DNA from: JBBDMC01 sp963826055
GTDB lineage: Bacteria > Pseudomonadota > Alphaproteobacteria > Rhizobiales > Kaistiaceae
Length of the DNA stretch: 64,000 nt
Assembly (NCBI GenBank): GCA_963826055.1
Contig: CAWGVO010000006.1
Coordinates: forward strand, 248,001 to 312,000
Direction of reading: 5' to 3'
Below are positions 1 to 7,513 of the stretch, in pieces. The notes beneath the pieces are model-generated. The model saw only the letters and a program-made list of their open reading frames with translations. It did no database searches and was not told the origin of the DNA. How positions within the stretch are numbered: the first letter of the stretch is position 1; each line of letters begins with the position of its first letter. A program made the translations under genes and the position numbers.

Positions 1-164
1 TCCGGCGACCCCCACGCCGCGCCGTGCCTGGCGAGCTCGTCGACCACCGGCCGCGGCAACCCCTCGATCAGCGCGCCGAGGGCGGGATCGCTCGTGAAGA
101 GGTTGCGACCGGCGAACGGCGGCGACTGATTGGTGACTGCGTGCGTTTCAGTCGATGAAGCCAC
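1..164 (-). CDS. AidB-like acyl-CoA dehydrogenase, N-terminal 54 residues (partial)
   Basis: The reverse strand reads from a GTG at 164 off the left edge of the window. The product begins MASSTETHAVTNQ and continues through a SPPFAGRNLFTSDPAL stretch. This matches the N-terminus of the AidB/isovaleryl-CoA dehydrogenase-like family, whose members start with a THxVxNQPPPL...NLF pattern. AidB proteins are FAD-binding acyl-CoA dehydrogenase homologues associated with the alkylation-damage response. An AGGGGC Shine-Dalgarno lies a few bases before the GTG, and no longer in-frame start looked better. Only the N-terminal segment is visible, so the flavin and catalytic residues cannot be checked. It is divergent from pyrB. 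Confidence 0.6.
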   Translation of the reverse strand, partial: MASSTETHAVTNQSPPFAGRNLFTSDPALGALIEGLPRPVVDELARHGAAWGSP

Positions 165-275
165 TATGCCCCTCCGATCGCCGCACAGATAACGGCGATT
201 CGCCCCGCCACGAGCCTAGCACGCGAGCCGCAACGCTTGCCCGCCCGCCCGATACCGCCTATAGCCATCGCTTTG

Positions 276-1700
276 ATGAGTGTGCCTCCGCCACCACCGC
301 AGATTCGCCACGTCATTTCCATCAACGATCTTACCAACGGTGAGATCGAGCGCGTTTTCTCCCTCGCCGACCGGTATCTGGACTCGCTCGGCGATGCCAA
401 TAGCCACCGCATCGCCGCGAGCACCGACCGGGCGAACGGCCGCATCCTCGCCAGCCTCTTCTACGAGCCCAGCACCCGCACCCGGCTGTCGTTCGAGAGC
501 GCGATGCTGCGCCTCGGCGGCCAGATCATCACCAGCGCCGACCCCGCCACCTCTTCGGTCGCAAAGGGCGAGAGCCTCGCCGACACGGTGCGGGTGGTCT
601 CCAGCTACGCCGACGCGATCGTGCTGCGCCATCCCCGCGACGGCGCCGCGCGGCTGGCGAGCGAATACGCCACCGTGCCGGTGATCAACGGCGGCGACGG
701 CGCCCACGAACACCCGACCCAGACGCTCTGCGACATCTTCACCCTCAGACGGGAAAACAAGCATCTCCGGGACCTGAACGTGGTGGTCTCCGGCGACCTC
801 AAGGGCAGCCGCACCATCCATTCGTTCGTTTACGCGCTTGCCCGTTTCGGCGCCAACATCATGCTGATGCCGGCGAAGGGGATGGGCCTGCCGGCCAACG
901 TCGACCAGCGGCTGCGCGAGGAATTCAACTGCCAGCCGGTGCCGAAGAAGCGCTACGAGGACAAGAATTCCTCCATCGACGCCCTCTATGTGACGCCCGA
1001 CAAGCCGCACCAGCTTTCGCTGATCCCGAGCGTCGACGTCGACGATACGGTGGACGTGAAGATCCGCCGCAAGATCGACGCCGTCTACGTCACCCGCTTC
1101 CAGAAGGAGCGCTGGGCCAACGTCGAGGCCGAGTACCCCAAGATCGACGCCAAGTTCCTCAAGGAGGCGAAGTACGCCGAGACCAGCGTGCTCCACCCGC
1201 TCCCCCGCGTCGGCGAGCTCGACATCGCGCTCGATACCGACAGCCGCGCCCTCTACTTCCGCCAGGCCGCCTATGGGGTGCCGGTAAGGATGGCGCTGAT
1301 CGACCTGCTGCTTGCGAGCGCCGCCGAAGACCGGCTCGCCGCCTTCGCCGGCGGCTTCGCCCCGCCGGCGCGGCCGCTCTACGACCGGCCGAACGACGTC
1401 GGCCTCTCGTGCGCCAACCCCAACTGCATCGTCCACGACGCCCAGGAGCGGCCGTACGCGCGCAACAAGTTCTGGATCGTTCAGCCGCCGGGCAAGGCGT
1501 TTCGCCTGCGCTGCTTCTACTGCGAGGAGGACGTCGAGACATTCGTCGTCTCCAGCGGCAGGAAGAAAGAGTTCCACGGGCCCGAAGCGGCACCCGACCT
1601 GACGGCGGCCGTGCCGGCCGACATGGTCTTCTTCGCCGACCCCGCCGCGGCCCGGGAAGCCGGCTTCCACGAGAAGTCGGTGCGCAAGAAGAGCGCCTGA
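276..1700 (+). CDS. pyrB: Aspartate carbamoyltransferase with fused PyrI-type zinc domain
   Basis: This enzyme condenses carbamoyl phosphate with aspartate in de novo pyrimidine synthesis. The carbamoyl-phosphate loop STRTR is at residues 66-70, HPTQT at 146-150 and HPLPRV at 307-312. The product is 474 aa against about 310 for a plain PyrB. The extra C-terminus holds Cys379-x4-Cys384-x28-Cys413-x2-Cys416 with the sequence CANPNCIVH, closely resembling the zinc domain of the PyrI regulatory subunit. PyrI's nucleotide-binding allosteric domain is absent. An insertion of about 35 residues precedes the YVTRFQKERW strand. I chose the ATG at 276; an in-frame TTG at 237 would add 13 unconvincing residues. 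pyrC, which often follows pyrB in this neighbourhood, is missing. Confidence 0.9.
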   Translation: MSVPPPPPQIRHVISINDLTNGEIERVFSLADRYLDSLGDANSHRIAASTDRANGRILASLFYEPSTRTRLSFESAMLRLGGQIITSADPATSSVAKGESLADTVRVVSSYADAIVLRHPRDGAARLASEYATVPVINGGDGAHEHPTQTLCDIFTLRRENKHLRDLNVVVSGDLKGSRTIHSFVYALARFGANIMLMPAKGMGLPANVDQRLREEFNCQPVPKKRYEDKNSSIDALYVTPDKPHQLSLIPSVDVDDTVDVKIRRKIDAVYVTRFQKERWANVEAEYPKIDAKFLKEAKYAETSVLHPLPRVGELDIALDTDSRALYFRQAAYGVPVRMALIDLLLASAAEDRLAAFAGGFAPPARPLYDRPNDVGLSCANPNCIVHDAQERPYARNKFWIVQPPGKAFRLRCFYCEEDVETFVVSSGRKKEFHGPEAAPDLTAAVPADMVFFADPAAAREAGFHEKSVRKKSA

Positions 1701-1772
1701 CGCCGCGCACCGGTTGCCGCCCGCCCGCCACCGGCCTACGTTCGCGTCCGAGCGCCGGGGGGAGCCTTCTGA

Positions 1773-2375
1773 ATGACGACGGTGTTGAGCTGGAGTTCAC
1801 TGGCGGCGCTCGCGATCGGCTACCTGCTGGGGTCGATCCCGTTCGGGGTGGTCCTCACCCGCCTCGCCGGCCTCGGCGACATCCGCGCGATCGGCTCGGG
1901 CAACATCGGCGCAACCAACGTCTTGAGAACCGGCCACAAGGGTCTGGCCGGACTCACGCTTCTCGCCGACGCGGCCAAGGGATACGTGGCCGTGCTGGTG
2001 GCGAGCGCACTGTTCGCCACGCCGGCTCCCTTCGCCGCCGCCCTCGGCGCCATCCTCGGCCATCTCTTCCCCGTGTGGCTGGGTTTCCGGGGCGGCAAGG
2101 GGGTCGCCACCTACCTCGGCGCGCTGGCGGCGTTCAGCTGGCCGGCGGCGATCGTCTTCGCCGTCGTGTGGCTCGCGGTGGCAGCGCTCTCGCGCTTCTC
2201 CTCGCTCTCCGCCCTCCTCGCCAGCCTCGTCGCCCCGGTCTTCCTGTTCGCGATCGACCTCCGCGCCGCCGCCGCGCTGTTCCTCGTCCTCACCGTGATC
2301 CTGTGGCTGCGCCACGCCGACAACATCCGCCGGCTCGCCGCCGGCACCGAATCGCGGATCGGTGAGCGGCGATGA
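1773..2375 (+). CDS. plsY: Glycerol-3-phosphate acyltransferase PlsY
   Basis: PlsY is the membrane acyltransferase that transfers the acyl group from acyl-phosphate to glycerol-3-phosphate, giving lysophosphatidic acid. The 200-residue product is the usual family length and is made of several hydrophobic helices. The diagnostic GSGNIGATN loop is near residue 44 and a second glycine-rich loop, FRGGKGVAT, is near residue 110. A strong GGGGGGAG ribosome-binding site precedes the ATG. The stop overlaps the dprA start by four bases (ATGA), so the two genes are probably translationally coupled. Confidence 0.95.
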   Translation: MTTVLSWSSLAALAIGYLLGSIPFGVVLTRLAGLGDIRAIGSGNIGATNVLRTGHKGLAGLTLLADAAKGYVAVLVASALFATPAPFAAALGAILGHLFPVWLGFRGGKGVATYLGALAAFSWPAAIVFAVVWLAVAALSRFSSLSALLASLVAPVFLFAIDLRAAAALFLVLTVILWLRHADNIRRLAAGTESRIGERR

Positions 2376-3487
2376 ACGTCGCGGCGCGGGTTCGCCTCAG
2401 CGACGACCAGCGCCTGGCCTGGCTGCGCCTCATCCGCTCCGACAACGTCGGCCCGGCGACCTTCCGCGAGCTGATCAACCACTTCGGCAGCGCCGAGGCG
2501 GCGCTCGCCGCCGTCCCCGACCTCGCGCGACGCGGCGGCCGGCAGATCCGGGTCGCCTCGGCCGCCGACGCGGAGCGCGAGATGGCGGCCCTCGCCGCCA
2601 TCGGCGGGCGCATGGTGGCCGTCGGCGAGGCCGGCTACCCGCCGTGGCTGAAGGCGATCGACGGCGCCCCGCCGCTGCTGCTGGTGCGGGGCGACGACGA
2701 GTGCCTGACCATGCCGATGGTATCGGTGGTGGGCTCCCGCAACGCGTCGGTGGCGGGCCGCAAGTTCGCCATGACCATCGCCCGCGGCCTCGGCGAGGCG
2801 GGGTTCATCGTCGCCTCCGGCCTTGCCCGCGGCATCGACGCGGCGGCCCACGAGGCATCCCTTCGAACCGGCACCGTCGCCGTCTTCGCCGGCGGCCTCG
2901 ACCGCATCTACCCGGACGAGCACGCGGACCTGGCGGGCCGCATCCTCGCCGACGGCGCCCACGTCAGCGAGATGCCCATGGGCTGGGAGCCGCGCGCCCG
3001 CGACTTCCCCCGCCGCAATCGCATCATCTCGGGACTGGCGCTGGCGGTGGTGGTCGTCGAGGCGGCGCAGCGCTCCGGTTCGCTGATCACCGCGCGCACC
3101 GCCGCCGACCAGGGACGGCTGGTGTTCGCCGTCCCCGGCTCACCTCTCGACCCGCGCGCCGGCGGCACCAACCGGCTGATCAAGGACGGCGCCACGATGG
3201 TCACCGCCATCGACGACATCCTCGCCGATGTTCAGCCGATGCTGGGACGTGAACCTGCCACGGCGACCGCTGCGGACGAAAGCGAGCGCGAGGTCGCCAC
3301 GGCCCTCGACGCCGAAGAGGACGAGCGCGCCACGATCATCGGCGCGCTCGGCAAGACGCCGGTCGAACTGGACGAGATCATCCGGTTCACGGGGCTGAGG
3401 CCCGCCGTCGTCCACCTTGTCCTGCTCGAACTCGACCTTGCCGGGCGGCTGGAACGCCATCCCGGCCAGAAGGTGTCGCTGGTTTGA
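2372..3487 (+). CDS. dprA: DNA-processing protein DprA
   Basis: DprA binds incoming single-stranded DNA and loads RecA during natural transformation. The 371-residue protein has an N-terminal helical region, then a Rossmann-like DprA core with GSRNAS at 121-126 and SGLARGIDAAAHEASL near 150-165. The last 70 or so residues look like the winged-helix (DML1-like) tail common in proteobacterial DprA. It overlaps plsY by four bases and belongs to the conserved plsY-dprA-topA order of alphaproteobacteria. Presence of dprA alone does not show that the cell is competent. Confidence 0.95.
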   Translation: MNVAARVRLSDDQRLAWLRLIRSDNVGPATFRELINHFGSAEAALAAVPDLARRGGRQIRVASAADAEREMAALAAIGGRMVAVGEAGYPPWLKAIDGAPPLLLVRGDDECLTMPMVSVVGSRNASVAGRKFAMTIARGLGEAGFIVASGLARGIDAAAHEASLRTGTVAVFAGGLDRIYPDEHADLAGRILADGAHVSEMPMGWEPRARDFPRRNRIISGLALAVVVVEAAQRSGSLITARTAADQGRLVFAVPGSPLDPRAGGTNRLIKDGATMVTAIDDILADVQPMLGREPATATAADESEREVATALDAEEDERATIIGALGKTPVELDEIIRFTGLRPAVVHLVLLELDLAGRLERHPGQKVSLV

Positions 3488-3524
3488 AGAAGCGAACCGA
3501 ATCGGTCGCGCTGGCCTGAAACGG

Positions 3525-3740
3525 TCAGCGCTTCCTCGGAATTCCGGTGGCGCCCCGTCGGTGCGACTGCGCGCCGCCCGCCTCCTCGGCAACCATCGAT
3601 AACAGGTAGGCAAGGAAATCGAGCCCGCCTTCTTCAGCGATCCGCTTGAGATGAGAGGACATCAGGTGGACGTAGAGTTGGACATCAGCCGCAGGCTTAC
3701 TCGCCGCCGCTCGGGGTTTCGACACAATGGAAGGGCTCAT
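3525..3740 (-). CDS. Small protein, paralogue of the 4353-4547 gene
   Basis: This 71-residue product has no function I can name. Its central helix (HLKRIAEEGGLDFLAYLLSM) closely resembles LREIAARHDLGFLVYLLTM in the small gene at 4353-4547, so the two are paralogues. The start is well supported by a GGAGG box seven bases before the ATG. It lies on the minus strand, convergent with dprA, and ends in a short basic tail. No signal peptide or cysteine motif is present. The paralogy and the ribosome-binding site are the main arguments that it is a real gene. Confidence 0.6.
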   Translation of the reverse strand: MSPSIVSKPRAAASKPAADVQLYVHLMSSHLKRIAEEGGLDFLAYLLSMVAEEAGGAQSHRRGATGIPRKR

Positions 3741-3939
3741 TCGAATGCCTCCAGTCGAAGAACATCTGAATTATTCTCAAAAGGTTAACAAAAATACAAA
3801 GAAAATTAAGGTGAAAGTTATGAAGTTCTTCCGATTACATCTTTTGAACAAGGCCATTCTCTTTACAAGAATTAGTCAATGACTCATGTCCGTTTGTTGG
3901 CGATGGGCGTATGTAGCGCATCTTCACAACGCCAGCTCT

Positions 3940-3956
3940 TCGTGGCAGTTTTGCCG
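3940..3956. repeat. Copy 1 of a 17-bp direct repeat containing GGCAGTTTTGCC
   Basis: The sequence TCGTGGCAGTTTTGCCG occurs here and again at 4038-4054, 98 bases apart. Its core GGCA-GTTT-TGCC is palindromic. Ribbon-helix-helix repressors often bind short palindromes upstream of their own gene, so this may be an autoregulatory operator of the gene at 4072. That role is inferred. Confidence 0.55.
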
Positions 3957-4037
3957 TTCACCACACCGAACGAGCGGCATTCTCCGCTGGCCCTGGCGAG
4001 AATGCTGCCTTGCCGGGCACTTCACAGTCGCCGATCC

Positions 4038-4054
4038 TCGTGGCAGTTTTGCCG
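4038..4054. repeat. Copy 2 of the 17-bp direct repeat, next to the RHH start codon
   Basis: This is the second identical copy of TCGTGGCAGTTTTGCCG. It ends 17 bases before the ATG of the ribbon-helix-helix gene, where a bound repressor would block transcription or translation initiation. Confidence 0.55.
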
Positions 4055-4071
4055 ATATTGGGTTGTTAACG

Positions 4072-4356
4072 ATGCCAAAAAAGCAGCGTCCATCGCGTGG
4101 TGAGCGGCTTCAACTCATGCTGACGCCTGACGAGATTGCGCTCCTTGACGATTTTCGATTCGCCCACCGCATGCCGAGCCGGGCGGCCGCCGTCAGAGAA
4201 CTTCTCAGGCTTGGCCTTGCGTCGCTGGACGACCGACCGGCCGCGTCGCGGTCCAAATCAGGTGATTTCGCGGTCACCAAGCAGCAATCCGAGGCGTCGG
4301 ACTTGCCGGATCGTGGAAACGTCTCGCCCCTGTCCCCGAAAAAGCGCGAGAGCTAA
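4072..4356 (+). CDS. Ribbon-helix-helix family DNA-binding protein
   Basis: The 94-residue product has the pattern of a MetJ/Arc-type ribbon-helix-helix domain in its first 50 residues. A beta-strand segment (ERLQLMLTPDE) is followed by two helices (ALLDDFRFAHRM and RAAAVRELLRLGLASL). Such proteins are dimeric repressors, often found in toxin-antitoxin modules or plasmid control. The C-terminal 40 residues are polar and probably disordered. The ATG at 4072 begins just before the domain; the longer open frame from 3886 adds unrelated sequence. Its stop codon overlaps, tail to tail, the stop of the small gene at 4353-4547. Two GGCAGTTTTGCC repeats lie just upstream. Confidence 0.7.
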   Translation: MPKKQRPSRGERLQLMLTPDEIALLDDFRFAHRMPSRAAAVRELLRLGLASLDDRPAASRSKSGDFAVTKQQSEASDLPDRGNVSPLSPKKRES

Positions 4357-4547
4357 GCGGCGTCCGACTCGCTCCGCGAATCGGGACGATCAACGACAGC
4401 CTCTGCCTCGTCTGTGGTCATCGTCAGCAAATAAACGAGAAATCCAAGGTCGTGCCTGGCGGCGATCTCCCGCAACTCGCGCGCCATGCTGGCAATGTAT
4501 GCGGCCGCCTCGGCGGCATCCGCGGTTGGTCGTTCAGTTTGCTCCAT
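4353..4547 (-). CDS. Small protein, paralogue of the 3525-3740 gene
   Basis: The 64-residue product starts at an ATG preceded by GGGGGA. Its helical core (ELREIAARHDLGFLVYLLTM) matches that of the gene at 3525-3740, and it has an acidic C-terminus. Similar short proteins are scattered through alphaproteobacterial genomes, but I do not know a function. It converges on the ribbon-helix-helix gene and overlaps it by four bases. The pair of paralogues brackets the regulator on the opposite strand, which suggests a local duplication or a small module. Confidence 0.6.
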   Translation of the reverse strand: MEQTERPTADAAEAAAYIASMARELREIAARHDLGFLVYLLTMTTDEAEAVVDRPDSRSESDAA

Positions 4548-4885
4548 CAAGTCCCCCGGCCGCAGTTGGTGACCAGAGCCTTCCGGTCGCGCTCGACCGC
4601 AAAGCGGCCACCAATACAATCTTAACATGCAGACACACTATTGCTCAACTATAGCAAGCATGGTGGTGGGGCAGCCACCGCGCGTTGAAAATCGTTCCGT
4701 CCTTTCGCTCTTGCGGCAACCGCCCGGCGGCCCCATTTGACCGCTGCCTGCGGCTGTCGATTGACAGTCCAGACCGATTTCTGGATTGTCCTCCCCCGCC
4801 TCCGCCCTCGCCCCCTTCCACCGGTTGGCGCCCGTGCGCGGCGGAACTTAAGGATTTTTAAGGGTTAGGACCGCCTGCTCGCGGC
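4548..4885. other. Intergenic region upstream of topA
   Basis: About 340 bases lie between the small gene at 4353-4547 and topA. I see no credible gene. The notable element is the inverted repeat at 4763-4790, with a TTGACA hexamer overlapping its left edge at 4761-4766. Confidence 0.5.
4763..4790. promoter_or_regulatory. 28-bp inverted repeat in the topA upstream region
   Basis: GACAGTCCAGA (4763-4773) is the reverse complement of TCTGGATTGTC (4780-4790) at 10 of 11 positions, separated by six bases. A consensus -35 hexamer TTGACA at 4761-4766 overlaps the left arm. A weak -10-like GATTGT sits 17 bases further on, inside the right arm. The layout fits an operator placed over a promoter about 100 bases before topA, but could also be a hairpin. 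Confidence 0.45.
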
Positions 4886-7512
4886 ATGAACGCCCCGGCA
4901 TCAATGAACGTCGTCATCGTCGAATCGCCCGCCAAGGCCAAGACCATCAACAAGTACCTGGGCCCCAGCTACCAGGTGCTCGCCTCCTATGGCCACGTCC
5001 GCGACCTGCCGTCGAAGAACGGCTCGGTCGACCCGGACGAGGACTTCGCCATGCTGTGGGAAGTGGACGGCAAGGCCCAGAAGCGCTTGTCGGACATCGT
5101 CAAGGCGGTGAAGGGGGCCGAGCGGCTGATCCTCGCCACCGACCCCGACCGCGAGGGCGAAGCGATCTCCTGGCACGTGCTGGAGGTGCTCAAGAATCGC
5201 AAGGCGCTCAATGACATGCCGGTCGAGCGCGTCGTCTTCAACGCCATCACGCGAAACGCCGTGCTCGATGCCATGCGCCATCCGCGCGTGATCGACGACG
5301 CGCTGGTCGACGCCTACCTCGCCCGCCGGGCGCTGGACTATCTGGTCGGCTTTACCCTCTCGCCGGTCCTGTGGCGCAAGCTCCCGGGCGCCCGTTCCGC
5401 CGGCCGCGTCCAATCGGTGGCGCTGCGGCTGGTCTGCGACCGCGAGAACGAGATCGAGGTCTTCAGGCCGCGCGAATACTGGTCGGTCGCCGTCACGCTG
5501 GAGCCGCCGGCGGGCGGCCGCTTCGTCGCCCGCGTCGTCGGCTTCGACGGCGACAAGCTCGGCCGCCTCGACATCCCCGACGAGGCTCGGGCCCGGGAGA
5601 TCGAAGGCGCGCTCCGGTCGGGCGCCTACGCCGTCGTCTCGGTCGAGGCGAAGCCGGTCAAGCGCAACCCGCCGCCCCCCTTCACCACCTCGACGCTGCA
5701 GCAGGAGGCCTCGCGCAAGCTCGGCTTCTCGGCGGCGCGCACCATGCAGGTCGCCCAGCGCCTCTACGAGGACGGTCGCATCACCTACATGCGCACCGAC
5801 GGCGTCGACGTGGCGCCGGAGGCGGTCACCGCCGCCCGCTCCACCATCGCGGCGCGCTACGGCCAGGGCTACCTGCCCGACGCGCCGCGCCGCTATCAGG
5901 TCAAGGCCAAGAACGCGCAGGAAGCGCACGAGGCGATCCGCCCGACCGACCTCTCAAACGCGCCGGACGGCATCGCCCATTCGCTGGAGCCCGACCAGGC
6001 GAGGCTCTACGAGCTGGTCTGGAAGCGGATGATCGCGAGCCAGATGGCCTCCGCCGAGATGGAGCGCACCACCGTGGAGATCAACGCCGGCGCCGGCCGC
6101 CCGGTGAACCTCCGCGCCACCGGCCAGGTGGTCCGCTTCGACGGCTTCCTGACGCTCTACCAGGAGGGCCGCGACGAGCCGGGCGACGACGAGGACGGCC
6201 ACCGCCTGCCGCCGATGGCCGCCGGCGACCGCCTCACCGAGCACGGCATCTCGACCGAGCAGCACTTCACCGAGCCGCCGCCGCGCTACACCGAGGCGAC
6301 GCTGATCAAGAAGATGGAAGAACTCGGCATCGGCCGCCCGTCGACCTATGCGGCCACCCTGGCGGTGCTGCGCGACCGCGACTACGTCCGTCTCGACAAG
6401 AAGCAGCTCATCCCCGAGGACAAGGGCCGCCTGGTTACCGCGTTCCTGGAGAGCTTTTTCGAACGCTACGTCGAATACGACTTCACCGCCGACCTCGAGG
6501 AGAAGCTCGACAAGATCTCCAACGGCGAATTGTCGTGGAAGGACGTGCTGCGCGATTTCTGGCGGCAGTTCTCCCACGACGTCGACCAGACCAAGGACCT
6601 GCGCGTCGCCGAGGTGCTGGAGCACCTGAACGAGCTATTGGGCCCGCACGTCTTCCCGCCGCGCACCGACGGCGGCGACCCGCGCCAGTGTCCCTCGTGC
6701 GGCACCGGCAAGCTCTCGCTCAAGGTCGGCAAGTACGGCGCCTTCGTCGGCTGCTCGAACTACCCCGAGTGCCGCTACACCCGCCAGCTCGCCGTCACCG
6801 GCGACAACGGCAACGGCGCCGAGATCGGCGCCGACGGCAAGCTGCTCGGCCAGGACCCCGACACCGGTCTCGACGTGACGCTGAAGACCGGCCGCTTCGG
6901 CCCCTACGTCCAGCTCGGCGAACAGGGCGAGGACAAGGCGGAGAAACCGAAGCGCGCCGGGCTGCCGCGCGGCTGGGACGCCGGCCACCCTCGACCTCGA
7001 ACAGGCGCTCCGGCTCCTGGCGCTGCCGCGCGAGGTCGGGCTTCACCCGGAGAGCGGCAAGCCGATCACCGCCGGCATCGGCCGCTACGGTCCCTTCGTC
7101 CTGCACGACGGCACCTTCGCCAACCTCGATTCGGTCGACGAGGTCTTCACCGTCGGCATCAACCGCGCGGTGTCGCTGATCGCGGAGAAGATGGCCGGCG
7201 GCGGGCGGCGCGGGAACGCCCGCGCGAGCGCCGAAGGCGCTGAAGGACCTCGGCGAACACCCCGAAGGCGGCAAGGTGACCGTGCGCGACGGCCGCTACG
7301 GGCCCTACGTCAATCACGGCAAGGTCAACGCGACACTGCCGAAGGACATGGACCCGGCGAGCGTGACCATGGAGACGGCGATCGAACTGCTCGCCGCCCG
7401 GGCGGGCAAGGCCCCGGCGAAACGGACCAAGAAGGCGGCGAAGCCAAAGTCCAGGACCGCGCCCAAGCCCAAGACCAAAACCAAAGAGAAACAAACCGCG
7501 GACGCGACCTGA
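4886..7512 (+). CDS. topA: DNA topoisomerase I (two apparent single-base frameshifts)
   Basis: TopA relaxes negative supercoils by a transient tyrosine-DNA link. TOPRIM motifs are seen at VIVESPAKAKTI near residue 10 and ATDPDREGEAISWH near 85-98. The active-site region is GRITYMRTDG near 300. A C4 zinc finger (CPSCGTG...CSNYPEC) lies near 600-625, followed by further zinc-ribbon-like repeats and a Lys-rich tail. The reading frame shifts near 6980, where dropping one G restores GWDPATLDLEQAL. It shifts again near 7230, where dropping one base restores APKALKDLGEHPEGG. Corrected length is about 874 aa, normal for the family. Because topA is essential, I read both breaks as sequence errors. Confidence 0.9.
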
Positions 7513-7513
7513 T

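Larger units (their letters stand above)
3741..4071. other. AT-rich intergenic region with a repeated GGCAGTTTTGCC motif
   Basis: This stretch of about 330 bases separates the divergent small gene at 3525-3740 and the ribbon-helix-helix gene at 4072. The part from 3765 to 3890 is much richer in A and T than the surroundings and probably holds promoters. The right half carries two copies of a 17-base repeat. I see no credible coding sequence here. Confidence 0.5.

Noticed and set aside
216..1670. Minus-strand open frame of 484 codons opposite pyrB
   Set aside because: It is a shadow of pyrB with no recognisable domain.
3940..4054. Repeat pair as the start of a CRISPR array
   Set aside because: There are only two copies, 17 bases long and 98 bases apart, with no cas gene in the window.
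3886..4071. N-terminal extension of the ribbon-helix-helix protein
   Set aside because: The extra 62 residues show no fold, and the region contains the operator-like repeats; the ATG at 4072 begins directly before the domain.
6975..7240. Programmed frameshifting in topA
   Set aside because: No slippery heptamer with a downstream structure was seen at either break, there are two separate breaks, and neighbouring genes show the same kind of indel. Sequence error is simpler.
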